A stretch of DNA of 6,596 bases from Pseudomonadota bacterium (GTDB lineage Bacteria > Myxococcota > Myxococcia > Myxococcales > Myxococcaceae): positions 1-6,596 of the forward strand of contig JAFADT010000138.1 of assembly GCA_023424585.1 (NCBI GenBank), given 5' to 3'. Positions 1-6,521 of this stretch are shown here, one piece after another. Every line of letters begins with the position of its first letter. The first letter of the stretch is position 1. The position numbers were made by a program, and so were the translations under genes. Under the pieces are notes generated by a model that saw nothing but the letters and a program-made list of their open reading frames with translations, was not told the DNA's origin and did not search any database.

Positions 1-312
1 CCTCCACGCCGCGAGCGTCGCGCGGAAGTCCGGCGCCCGCCCCAGCCGGGCCGCGGCGATACCCGGGGCCAGCGGGGCCTTGAAGCGGTGCGGGCACACG
101 GCGTCCACCGGCAGGGTGCTGCCCGCGGCCTCGCGCATGGCCAGCGCGTCCGCCGGGGCCTCCAGGGACGCGCAGCCGCTCTCGTAGGGCTTGAAGCCCT
201 GGGGCGCGTGGCCCGCGTCCTTCAGGAGCGACAGCAGCGCGCACGACACCTGCGTCTTGCCCACGCCGGTGTCCGTGCCGGTGACGAAGAACCGCGGCGG
301 CTCAGGGACCAT
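1..312 (-). CDS. bioD: Dethiobiotin synthetase BioD, N-terminal 104 residues (runs off left edge)
   Basis: BioD is the cytoplasmic ATP-dependent enzyme that carboxylates 7,8-diaminopelargonic acid and closes the ureido ring to give dethiobiotin, the penultimate step of biotin synthesis. The visible N-terminal half contains the P-loop GTDTGVGKT at residues 12-20, the family's KPYESGC segment at 41-47 (its lysine corresponds to the conserved substrate-binding lysine of E. coli BioD), an ADALAM stretch near 54-59 and the [14 protein letters not shown] segment at about 74-87. The ATG at 312 is preceded by a GGGAG Shine-Dalgarno-like stretch lying inside the end of bioF, and the first 11 nt overlap bioF, so translational coupling is likely. 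The family is usually about 225 residues, so roughly the C-terminal half is outside the window. The open frame is intact up to the edge. Identification is secure; the completeness of the gene cannot be judged. Confidence 0.93.
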   Translation of the reverse strand, partial: MVPEPPRFFVTGTDTGVGKTQVSCALLSLLKDAGHAPQGFKPYESGCASLEAPADALAMREAAGSTLPVDAVCPHRFKAPLAPGIAAARLGRAPDFRATLAAWR

Positions 313-1483
313 GAGAGACTCCCACCCGGCGCAGCGCCTCCAGCGCCAGGTCGATGTGGCCCGTCGAGTGGGCCGCGGACAGACAGAAGCGGAGCCGGCT
401 GGTGCCGTCCGGCACGGTGGGCGGGCGGATGGCCTTCACCAGCAGGCCCGCCTCGCGCAGGCGCTTCGCCGCGTCCAGCGCGCGCGAGGGCTCGCCCAGG
501 ACGACCGGGAAGATGGCGCTCCGGGGTTCGGCGGGAAGCCCCAGCGCGCGCAGACCGTCGGTGAAGCGGTGGATGTGGTCCCACAGCCGCTCGCGCGGGG
601 CGGGGTCGTGCTCCACCAGGTCCACGGCGCACGCGGCGGCGGCGCACAGGGCCGCGGGCAGCGCGGTGGAGTAGACGAACGGCCGCGCGCGGCTCACCAG
701 CAGGTCCGCCACCGCGCGCGAGGTGGCCACATACGCCCCCAGCCCGCCCAGCGCCTTGCTCAGCGTGCCCATGCGCAGGTCCACCCGGTCCTCCACGCCC
801 AGCGCCTCGCACAGCCCCGCGCCGCGCGCGCCCAGGACGCCGGTGGCGTGCGCCTCGTCCACCAGCAGCGCGGCGCCGTGGGCCTCGCACGCGGCCACCA
901 GCTCGCGCAGCGGGGCCACGTCTCCGTCCATGGAGAAGACGCTGTCGGTGACCACCAGCTTGCGCCGCGCGGGCGTCTCCGCAAGCGCGCGGGTGAGCGC
1001 GGCCACGTCCGCGTGCGGGTAGACGACGACGCGCGCGCGCGACAGCCGGCAGCCGTCCACCAGCGAGGCGTGGTTGAGGGCGTCGGAGAACACCGCGTCG
1101 CCGGGGCCCACCAGCGCGGGCAGGATGCCGGTGTTGGCCGCGTAGCCGGAGTTGAAGAGGCGCACGGCCTCCGCGCGCTCGAAGCGGGCGAGCCGCGCCT
1201 CTAGCCGCTGGTGCGGCACCATGTCCCCCACCACCAGGCGGCTGGCGCCGGTGCCCACGCCGTAGCGCTCCAGCGCGGCCGCGGCGGCGGCGCGCACGGC
1301 GGGCGACGCCGCGAGCCCCAGGTAGTCATTCGAGGAGAAGTTGACGAGCCGCTCCTCCCCCACGCGCACCTCCGCGCCCTGGGGGGAATCGAGCGGCTCC
1401 AGCGCGCGGCGGAGCCCCTTCGCGGACAGGGCCTCCAGGTCCTCGCGCGCCCAGCGGTCCGCGACGGGGGTGACGGGCCTCAC
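302..1483 (-). CDS. bioF: 8-amino-7-oxononanoate (KAPA) synthase BioF
   Basis: BioF is the PLP-dependent alpha-oxoamine synthase that condenses L-alanine with pimeloyl-ACP (or pimeloyl-CoA) to form 8-amino-7-oxononanoate. The 393-residue product is full length for the family (E. coli about 384). Visible landmarks are [11 protein letters not shown] at 48-58, [12 protein letters not shown] at 75-86, NHAS at 137-140 (H138 expected to stack on PLP), SMDGD at 194-198, [10 protein letters not shown] at 209-218 (D209 and H212 contacting the cofactor) and [13 protein letters not shown] at 239-251, with K243 as the Schiff-base lysine. The start is taken as the GTG at 1483, which overlaps the bioB stop as GTGA. 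The same frame stays open further upstream inside bioB, but that extension is an antisense-free shadow of bioB with no BioF homology. An AGGA lies about 5 nt before the GTG. The arrangement implies coupled translation with bioB and bioD. KBL (glycine C-acetyltransferase) is the nearest alternative, but the bio neighbours argue for BioF. Confidence 0.95.
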   Translation of the reverse strand: MRPVTPVADRWAREDLEALSAKGLRRALEPLDSPQGAEVRVGEERLVNFSSNDYLGLAASPAVRAAAAAALERYGVGTGASRLVVGDMVPHQRLEARLARFERAEAVRLFNSGYAANTGILPALVGPGDAVFSDALNHASLVDGCRLSRARVVVYPHADVAALTRALAETPARRKLVVTDSVFSMDGDVAPLRELVAACEAHGAALLVDEAHATGVLGARGAGLCEALGVEDRVDLRMGTLSKALGGLGAYVATSRAVADLLVSRARPFVYSTALPAALCAAAACAVDLVEHDPAPRERLWDHIHRFTDGLRALGLPAEPRSAIFPVVLGEPSRALDAAKRLREAGLLVKAIRPPTVPDGTSRLRFCLSAAHSTGHIDLALEALRRVGVSHGP

Positions 1484-2505
1484 CGGTCCTGCCGGGGCTC
1501 CAGGGGACGGATGCCCGCCTTCTCCAGGAGCGCCATGTCCTGGGTGTACTCGGGGTTGCCGGTGGTGAGCAGCTTCTCCCCGAAGAAGAGCGAGTTGGCG
1601 CCGGCCATCATGCACAGGAGCTGCGCCTCCTCGTTCATCTGCATGCGGCCCGCGGACAGGCGCACCATGGACCGCGGCATGAGCAGGCGCGCGGTGGCGA
1701 TGGTGCGCACCATGTCCACCGTCTCCACGCGCTGCTGCTGGGACAGCGGCGTGCCCTCCACGGCCACGAGCGCGTTGATGGGCACCGACTCCGGGTGCAC
1801 CTCCTGGTTGGCCAGCGTGCGCAGCAGGTTGCAGCGGTCGTCCACGGACTCGCCCATGCCGATGATGCCGCCGCAGCACACGGAGATGCCCGCGTCGCGC
1901 ACCCGGTTGAGCGTCTTCAGCCGGTCGTCATAGGTGCGGGTGGAGATGATGTCCCCGTAGTGCTCCGAGGACGTGTCCAGGTTGTGGTTGTACGCGGACA
2001 GGCCCGCCTCGCGCAGGCGCTTCGCCTGACTGTCGGTGAGCATGCCCAGCGTGGCGCACGCCTCCATGCCCAGGGCCCGCACGCCGCGCACCATCTCCAG
2101 CACGCTGTCGAACTGCGGGCCGTCCTTCACCTCGCGCCACGCGGCGCCCATGCAGAACCGGGTGGCGCCGGCGGCCCGCGCCTGGGACGCGGCGGCCAGC
2201 ACGTCCGGCACCGCCATCAGCTTCTCCGCCTTCACGCCCGTCTTGTAGCGCGCCGCCTGCGGGCAGTACGCGCAGTCCTCCGGACAGCCGCCCGTCTTGA
2301 TGGAGAGCAGCGAGCACAGCTGCACCTTGTTCTCCACGAACACCCGCCGGTGCACCGTCTGCGCCTGGTGCACCAGGTCCAGGAGCGGCAGCTGGTACAG
2401 CGCCTTCACCTCCGCGAGCGACCAGTCGTGCCGCACCGTCACCCCTTCCGGGACGGGGGCGGCGTGGTGGGCGTGGCCGTGGAAGGACTCGGCGGTGTCG
2501 GACAT
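1480..2505 (-). CDS. bioB: Biotin synthase BioB (radical SAM)
   Basis: BioB inserts sulfur into dethiobiotin to make biotin, using a radical-SAM [4Fe-4S] cluster and an auxiliary [2Fe-2S] cluster that serves as sulfur donor. The 341-residue product has the radical-SAM motif CPEDCAYC with C74, C78 and C81. The expected [2Fe-2S] ligands are present: C118 in RFCMG, C150 in GMEAC, C210 in [13 protein letters not shown], and R282 in [18 protein letters not shown] (near 172-179) and [16 protein letters not shown] (near 310-325) are also characteristic. The ATG at 2505 is chosen because a strong AAGGAG lies 5 nt upstream; the frame is open for 22 more codons, but those look like leader and promoter DNA. 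The first ~20 residues precede the usual BioB start of homology and include a small histidine cluster (HGHAHH at 9-14). It is the first gene of the operon, preceded by a BirA-like operator. Confidence 0.97.
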   Translation of the reverse strand: MSDTAESFHGHAHHAAPVPEGVTVRHDWSLAEVKALYQLPLLDLVHQAQTVHRRVFVENKVQLCSLLSIKTGGCPEDCAYCPQAARYKTGVKAEKLMAVPDVLAAASQARAAGATRFCMGAAWREVKDGPQFDSVLEMVRGVRALGMEACATLGMLTDSQAKRLREAGLSAYNHNLDTSSEHYGDIISTRTYDDRLKTLNRVRDAGISVCCGGIIGMGESVDDRCNLLRTLANQEVHPESVPINALVAVEGTPLSQQQRVETVDMVRTIATARLLMPRSMVRLSAGRMQMNEEAQLLCMMAGANSLFFGEKLLTTGNPEYTQDMALLEKAGIRPLEPRQDR

Positions 2506-2510
2506 GCGGG

Positions 2511-2516
2511 CTCCTT
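2511..2516 (-). promoter_or_regulatory. bioB ribosome binding site
   Basis: Reading the minus strand, AAGGAG precedes the bioB ATG with a 5-nt spacer (CCCGC). It is a near-perfect Shine-Dalgarno sequence and settles the start at 2505 over the in-frame upstream ATGs at 2571 and 2559. Confidence 0.85.
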
Positions 2517-2536
2517 GGGGAGGCGTCAGGGGGCCG

Positions 2537-2565
2537 ACGGTGCGTGGCCCGGAGGCCATTGTCAA
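2537..2565 (-). promoter_or_regulatory. Candidate housekeeping-sigma promoter of the bio operon
   Basis: On the minus strand a perfect TTGACA -35 element spans 2565-2560. A 17-nt spacer leads to CACCGT at 2542-2537, a poor match to TATAAT, as is common in very GC-rich genomes. Transcription would begin near 2530, giving a leader of about 25 nt that carries the AAGGAG site. The -35 element is certain as sequence; the -10 assignment is a guess from spacing. Confidence 0.4.
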
Positions 2566-2590
2566 CGCCATCGCGCGGTTGGGTTGACGA
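2559..2590 (-). promoter_or_regulatory. Candidate BirA operator upstream of bioB
   Basis: Two inverted half-sites, TTGTCAACG (2559-2567) and GGTTGACGA (2582-2590), are separated by 14 nt. The known BirA box is TTGTAAACC-N14 to 16-GGTTTACAA; relative to the symmetrical GC-adapted form TTGTCAACC/GGTTGACAA each half has one mismatch. It sits 54 nt upstream of the bioB start and overlaps the putative -35 box, where a biotinyl-AMP-loaded BirA dimer would block polymerase. The dyad and its spacing are seen directly; BirA binding is inferred, and the birA gene is not in the window. Confidence 0.55.
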
Positions 2591-2630
2591 GCCCCCCTCC
2601 CCCTCTGGGCGCCCCTCCGGAAGGCCCGTG

Positions 2631-2667
2631 AAAACAGAAAGGGACGTCCGCGCGTGACGGACGTCCC
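2631..2667 (-). terminator. Intrinsic terminator after the GlsB/YeaQ-family gene
   Basis: A perfect 10-bp stem (GGGACGTCCG at 2641-2650 with CGGACGTCCC at 2658-2667) encloses a 7-nt loop. On the minus strand the stem is followed directly by TTTCTGTTTT (2640-2631), so it works as a rho-independent terminator in that direction only; the plus-strand side lacks a T-run. It begins 42 nt after the stop at 2709 and lies upstream of the bio promoter, which makes the bio operon a separate transcription unit. Confidence 0.88.
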
Positions 2668-2708
2668 CTGGCTGTCTCCCGCCTCATCGGTCGGAAGGCC
2701 CGGTGCGG

Positions 2709-2978
2709 CTAGACGTGGACGCGCCGGCCGCGGCCCGCGAGCCCCACGAGGAACAGCACGACCAGCGCGCCCAGGACGGAGAACAGCAGGCCCGTGGGGT
2801 GCAGGTCGAAGACCCGGCCGTCACTGGAGAACAGCGAGCCGACGAAGCCGCCCACGAACGAGCCGGCGATGCCCAGCAGCGTGGTGGCGATGAGCCCCAT
2901 CGACTGGTTGCCCGGCATGATGGCCCGGGCGATCAGCCCCGCGACCAGACCAATCACCAGAAACGCGATAATCCCCAT
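2709..2978 (-). CDS. GlsB/YeaQ/YmgE-family small membrane protein
   Basis: The 89-residue protein belongs by eye to the GlsB/YeaQ/YmgE (transglycosylase-associated, PF04226) family of small inner-membrane proteins. Members are often induced by general or envelope stress, but the molecular function is unknown. Three hydrophobic helices are visible, at about 2-21, 27-50 and 61-82, rich in Gly and Ala. A family-typical [20 protein letters not shown] junction follows helix 1, and the second helix carries the [15 protein letters not shown] glycine pattern. The C-terminus ends in a short basic tail (R83, R85, R86). Length matches the family (about 80-90 residues). The ATG at 2978 is preceded by GGAG with a 6-nt spacer. 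The gene is monocistronic: it is divergent from radA across 180 nt and ends before a strong terminator. The family call is confident; any specific stress role is not shown by the sequence. Confidence 0.9.
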   Translation of the reverse strand: MGIIAFLVIGLVAGLIARAIMPGNQSMGLIATTLLGIAGSFVGGFVGSLFSSDGRVFDLHPTGLLFSVLGALVVLFLVGLAGRGRRVHV

Positions 2979-3158
2979 GACACTCTCCCTGTGTGGGGGG
3001 CGCGCGGTGTCGCGTCGCCCGTGGTCCAGAAAGTGGGCTGCCCCTCCCTGTGGGGCAACTCGCTACCTGATCCACGGCATGACGCCTGCCTGCCTGGCGG
3101 GCATGGCGCGCGCATGAGGCGGCGAAACGTCAGGGGTCTGGGGTAGACACTCCAACCC
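2979..3158. promoter_or_regulatory. Divergent intergenic region between the GlsB/YeaQ-family gene and radA
   Basis: These 180 nt must hold the promoters of both flanking genes, but I cannot identify convincing -35/-10 pairs. It contains a small hairpin (TGCCCC at 3039-3044, GGGGCA at 3052-3057) and an imperfect direct repeat of TCCCTGTG followed by G-runs (2986-2993 and 3045-3052). The first repeat copy overlaps the ribosome binding site of the minus-strand gene. Confidence 0.4.
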
Positions 3159-4520
3159 ATGGCGAAGGCGAAGACGCACTACACCTGTCAGGCCTGCGGC
3201 TACCAGACGGCGAAGTGGCTCGGGAAGTGTCCGGACTGCGGGGCCTGGAGCTCGCTCCTGGAGGAGACCGAAGCGAAGGTGGACGACAAGCGCCCGGCGT
3301 GGGGCGCAGCGGGGGGCTCCTCCCGGCCGGTGAAGCTACAGGACGTGACGGCGGAGACGGAGGTGCGCCGGAGGACGGGCATCACGGAGTTCGACCGCGT
3401 GCTGGGCGGCGGCGTGGTGGGCGGCTCGCTGGTGCTGCTGGGAGGCGACCCGGGCATCGGCAAGTCCACGCTGCTCCTCGCGGCGCTGGACAAGCTGTCG
3501 CGGCACGGGCCGGTGCTCTACGTGTCGGGTGAAGAGAGCCTGCGGCAGACGAAGATGCGCGCGGAGCGCCTGCGGGTGGAGGGTGACGCCATCCACCTGT
3601 TCGCGGAGACGGACGCGGAGCGGGTGCTCCAGGCGGCGGAGGCGCTGAAGCCGCAGGCGCTGGTGGTGGACTCCATCCAGACCATGTACCTGCCGGAGCT
3701 GGGCAACGCGCCGGGCAGCATCACCCAGGTGCGCGAGGTGGCGGGCCGGCTGATGGCGTTCGCCAAGCGCAGCGGGGTGCCCACGTTCCTGGTGGGGCAC
3801 GTGACGAAGGAGGGCTCCATCGCGGGCCCCCGGGTGCTGGAGCACATGGTGGACACGGTCCTCTACTTCGAGGGCGAACGGGGCCACCCGTTCCGGCTGC
3901 TGCGAGCGCACAAGAACCGCTTCGGCAGCACCAACGAGATTGGCGTCTTCGAGATGAAGGGCGCGGGGCTGGTGGAGGTGGCGGACCCGTCCGCGCTGTT
4001 CCTCTCCGAGCGTCCGCAGGGCAAGTCCGGCAGCGTGGTGACCAGCACGCTCAACGGCACGCGGCCGCTGCTGGTGGAGGTGCAGGCGCTGGTGGCGCCC
4101 ACGGGCTACGGCACCGCGCGGCGCACGGCGATCGGCGTGGACGGCAACCGCGTGGCGCTGCTGGCGGCGGTGCTGGAGAAGAAGGAGGAGATCCCGCTGG
4201 TGGGCTGCGACCTGTTCGTGAACGTGGCGGGCGGCATGCAGTTGAGCGAGCCGGCGTGCGACCTGGCGGTGTGCGCGGCGCTGGTGAGCAGCCTGCAGAA
4301 CCGGCCGTTGGACGCGAAGACGCTGGTGCTGGGAGAGGTGGGGCTCGCGGGCGAGGTGCGCGCGGTGGGCCAGGTGGAGCCGAGGCTCGCGGAGGCCGCG
4401 AAGATGGGCTTCCAGCGGGTGGTGCTGCCCGCGGGCAGCGCGCGGCGCGTGGAGGCGACGAAGCTCCAGGTGGTGGGCGTGGAGACCCTGAGCGAGGCGC
4501 TGGCGGCGATGTTCGACTGA
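3159..4520 (+). CDS. radA: DNA repair and recombination ATPase RadA (Sms)
   Basis: RadA is a cytoplasmic RecA-like hexameric ATPase that processes recombination intermediates and drives branch migration together with RecA. The 453-residue product is full length (E. coli 460). Domains in order: an N-terminal zinc finger with C10, C13, C24 and C27; a RecA-like core with Walker A GGDPGIGKST at 95-104 (K102) and Walker B ALVVDS ending at D181-S182; the RadA-specific KNRFGS motif at 252-257; and a C-terminal Lon-protease-like domain from about 290 to the end, which in this family is a non-proteolytic DNA-binding and scaffold domain. The start is fixed by the typical MAKAKTHYTC beginning and by an in-frame TAG 15 nt upstream at 3144. 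No good Shine-Dalgarno sequence precedes the ATG, so weak or leaderless initiation is possible. The gene stands alone, convergent with the downstream lipoprotein gene. Confidence 0.97.
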   Translation: MAKAKTHYTCQACGYQTAKWLGKCPDCGAWSSLLEETEAKVDDKRPAWGAAGGSSRPVKLQDVTAETEVRRRTGITEFDRVLGGGVVGGSLVLLGGDPGIGKSTLLLAALDKLSRHGPVLYVSGEESLRQTKMRAERLRVEGDAIHLFAETDAERVLQAAEALKPQALVVDSIQTMYLPELGNAPGSITQVREVAGRLMAFAKRSGVPTFLVGHVTKEGSIAGPRVLEHMVDTVLYFEGERGHPFRLLRAHKNRFGSTNEIGVFEMKGAGLVEVADPSALFLSERPQGKSGSVVTSTLNGTRPLLVEVQALVAPTGYGTARRTAIGVDGNRVALLAAVLEKKEEIPLVGCDLFVNVAGGMQLSEPACDLAVCAALVSSLQNRPLDAKTLVLGEVGLAGEVRAVGQVEPRLAEAAKMGFQRVVLPAGSARRVEATKLQVVGVETLSEALAAMFD

Positions 4521-4631
4521 CGGTGGGGACGTCAGCGCTTGCGCGGCATCCAGGACGCGTCCGGAACGCGCGTGGACCTGGTGGGGGTGGGCAGGTCGAA
4601 GAGGGCCGCACCGCCCAGGGTGGCCTGGTGC

Positions 4632-6350
4632 TCAAGGAAAGGACTGGATGTCGACCTGGCCTGACCGCTTGAGCGCTTCAAGCTCCCCATGAAGCGGCCC
4701 GGTCAACAGGGTAGCGCCCTCGGGATGTCTGGCGGAGCGGATCCAGAGCTCGAGGGAGCCCCCGTACTGCTTCACGTACTCCAGCATGGCCTTGAGGTTC
4801 CCCGTGAGCGCCAACTCCGCGCGCTCCGTCACCTCCACGAAGTCGTAGGGGCGGCCCCAGACCAGCTCCCCCGCGTGCCCCGTCACGGCATCCGGGACGA
4901 AGCCCTGGGCCATACTGCCCGGGGGCGGCAGCAGGAGGTCCGTGTTCTTCGGCAGCTTCCGGCCCTGGAGCACGGACGGCTCGAACGCACCGTCCGCGCC
5001 CTTGTTCTTGATCACCGTCTGGTAGCGCCGCTCCCACTCTGGATCCACGGCGTAGCTGAAGCGCGGATACCTGCCCGGGTGCCGGAACTGGTAGTCCACC
5101 CAGGCCAGCGCCAGGTGCTCCGCGCTGCCCGGCGCCCGCCTCGCGCCCTCCGCCGCGTCCCGTGAGCCCAGCAGCGCCACGCGCTTGCCCTGGGCCAGCA
5201 CCCGGCCCGCCTCCGCGAGCGGCACCTCCAATCGCCTCGCCAGCGCCCGCAGCTTCTCCACCTCCGCCGCGGACACGGTCTCACCGCGTCCCGCCGCTCG
5301 CAGCACCTGGCGCACCTCCTGCGCCTCCCGCGGCGACAGGTGCCGCGACACCCGCTGCAACGCCTGCACCGCGCGCAGGCTCCGGCCCGTCAGGAGCGCC
5401 ACCTGCTCCACGCCCTGCGCGCCCTCCGGCAACAGGCGCCCCGACACCACCGGCAGCGCCACGCTCACCGCGCACAGCAGCCGCTCGCCGTCCGTCAGCG
5501 GATCCCCCAAGAGGCTCTTTGCCAGTCCCCCGCCGCTCACGTCCGCCACCTCGCCGTTGACGGGCAGCAGGCCCAGCGCGATCTCCAGCACCCGCTCCTC
5601 CGGCGGAATGCCCGGGGGCTCGCGGGCCGGGTCCCAGATGGGGGACGAGGAGCGGACGGCCTCCACCGCCGACGCCAGGAAGCTGGCGCGCGCCAGCAGG
5701 TAGAGTTCCACCTCGCCGGGGCTCTTGCTCGGAAGGTCCGGGTCCTCCTTGTGCGCGGCGGCCCAGTCCAGCACCGCGTCCAGCAAGGCCTGCTGCGTCT
5801 CCTCGTAGAGCGCGCGCTCGGCGAGCAGCCCGTCGCTCCCGAGCCGCCGGAAGTGCGCGTCCGCCAGGACCTGGCGGCGCGCGTCCGCCCAGCGGTGGAA
5901 CTCCTCCAGCTTCGCCTCCGCCCGCGCGGAGCGCTTGCCGGCCTCGAGCAGGGCCTCCGCGTGCCGGGCCTTCAGCCGCAGGTACACCTCCAGCGGCTCG
6001 TCCTTCGCGAGCTCCTCCTCCGTCCGCGCGGAGGCCCAGAGCAGGAGGTCATTGAGCGCGGCATGGCCCACCTGCCGCTCCGTCTCCAGCACGGGGGCCC
6101 GCTTCAGGGCGGCCCGCTTCTCGCGGATGAACGAGAGGTAGCGCCCCAACTCCTCTCCACCGACGGCGCCGCTCGACCCCGCTCGCCTCCACGGGGTGTC
6201 GCGCGTGAACGAAGCCGGTGAAGCGCTGTGATAGCGCCCGTAGCCGTGCATCCCCACCGGCAGGGCCCGCGAGCCCGGCGTCCCGCAGGCCGTGAGCGAC
6301 ACGACCCCCACCAGCCCCGCGCTGAGTCTTCCCAGCCATCCTGTCTGCAT
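4632..6350 (-). CDS. Lipoprotein with pre-toxin-like region and C-terminal REase-fold toxin-like domain
   Basis: I do not recognise a named gene. The 572-residue product begins with a lipoprotein signal (R8, a hydrophobic stretch 9-21, lipobox L19-T-A-C22) and has Gly at +2, so outer-membrane anchoring is plausible. Residues ~66-240 are charged, Ala/Leu-rich and probably helical. Residues ~262-316 (GLLPVNGEVAD, LLGDPLTDGERLL, VALPVVSGRLLP) resemble the hydrophobic pre-toxin (PT-TG type) region of polymorphic toxins. Residues ~420-572 resemble restriction-endonuclease-fold toxin domains: PDAVTG (D487), FVEV (E506), LTGNLKAMLEYVKQYGG and LELWIRS. The position where E-x-K needs lysine is T508. 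The ATG at 6350 is chosen for the lipobox and a GAGGGGG site ~7 nt upstream; the frame is open to 6539, but that extension crosses the divergent gene's start. No immunity gene follows; radA is convergent. Toxin function is inferred by pattern only, not by database search. Confidence 0.75.
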   Translation of the reverse strand: MQTGWLGRLSAGLVGVVSLTACGTPGSRALPVGMHGYGRYHSASPASFTRDTPWRRAGSSGAVGGEELGRYLSFIREKRAALKRAPVLETERQVGHAALNDLLLWASARTEEELAKDEPLEVYLRLKARHAEALLEAGKRSARAEAKLEEFHRWADARRQVLADAHFRRLGSDGLLAERALYEETQQALLDAVLDWAAAHKEDPDLPSKSPGEVELYLLARASFLASAVEAVRSSSPIWDPAREPPGIPPEERVLEIALGLLPVNGEVADVSGGGLAKSLLGDPLTDGERLLCAVSVALPVVSGRLLPEGAQGVEQVALLTGRSLRAVQALQRVSRHLSPREAQEVRQVLRAAGRGETVSAAEVEKLRALARRLEVPLAEAGRVLAQGKRVALLGSRDAAEGARRAPGSAEHLALAWVDYQFRHPGRYPRFSYAVDPEWERRYQTVIKNKGADGAFEPSVLQGRKLPKNTDLLLPPPGSMAQGFVPDAVTGHAGELVWGRPYDFVEVTERAELALTGNLKAMLEYVKQYGGSLELWIRSARHPEGATLLTGPLHGELEALKRSGQVDIQSFP

Positions 6351-6521
6351 GACGCGCCCCCTCAATCCCTTACATCTAGCAACCGGGTCTGACGCGCTTC
6401 GTGCGCCCCGTCCTGACGCACGTGACACCTGAGTCCGGGGGCGCCGCCCGGGCGCGGAACGAGGACTGGCCAGGACCGGGGGCATGCCGTTTGATGCGGG
6501 GGTGCGAGGAGCACCGCCCGG
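6351..6521. promoter_or_regulatory. Divergent promoter region of the lipoprotein gene and the right-edge gene
   Basis: This 171-nt spacer separates two divergent starts. The only AT-rich patch (TTACATCTAGCAA, 6370-6382) is the likeliest place for a -10 element, but no hexamer pair is convincing on either strand. TGACGC(G/A)C occurs three times (6350, 6390 and 6414), the last overlapping a CACGTG palindrome at 6419-6424. Confidence 0.35.

Noticed and set aside
191..1204. Long plus-strand open frame (337 codons) antisense to bioF
   Set aside because: Its translation is low-complexity Arg/Ala/Gly/His-rich, lies opposite a well-recognised bioF, and reflects the scarcity of stop codons in GC-rich DNA.
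2506..2558. Riboswitch or attenuator in the bioB leader
   Set aside because: The predicted leader is only about 25 nt and shows no conserved fold; the upstream dyad explains regulation better.
1795..2631. Plus-strand open frame of 278 codons opposite bioB
   Set aside because: Composition is typical of an antisense shadow (His/Arg/Val/Leu runs), with no recognisable domain and a securely identified gene on the other strand.
2790..2812. Shared 12-mer GCAGGTCGAAGA in the GlsB/YeaQ-family gene and at about 4591 in the radA-lipoprotein spacer
   Set aside because: The match is short, is embedded in coding sequence in one copy, and has no extended similarity around it; taken as chance.
4553..4562. 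Perfect 10-bp palindrome GGACGCGTCC between the convergent genes, as a terminator or operator
   Set aside because: No loop, no T-run on either side, and such GC palindromes are frequent at this composition. A bulged hairpin near 4604-4624 also lacks a T-run.
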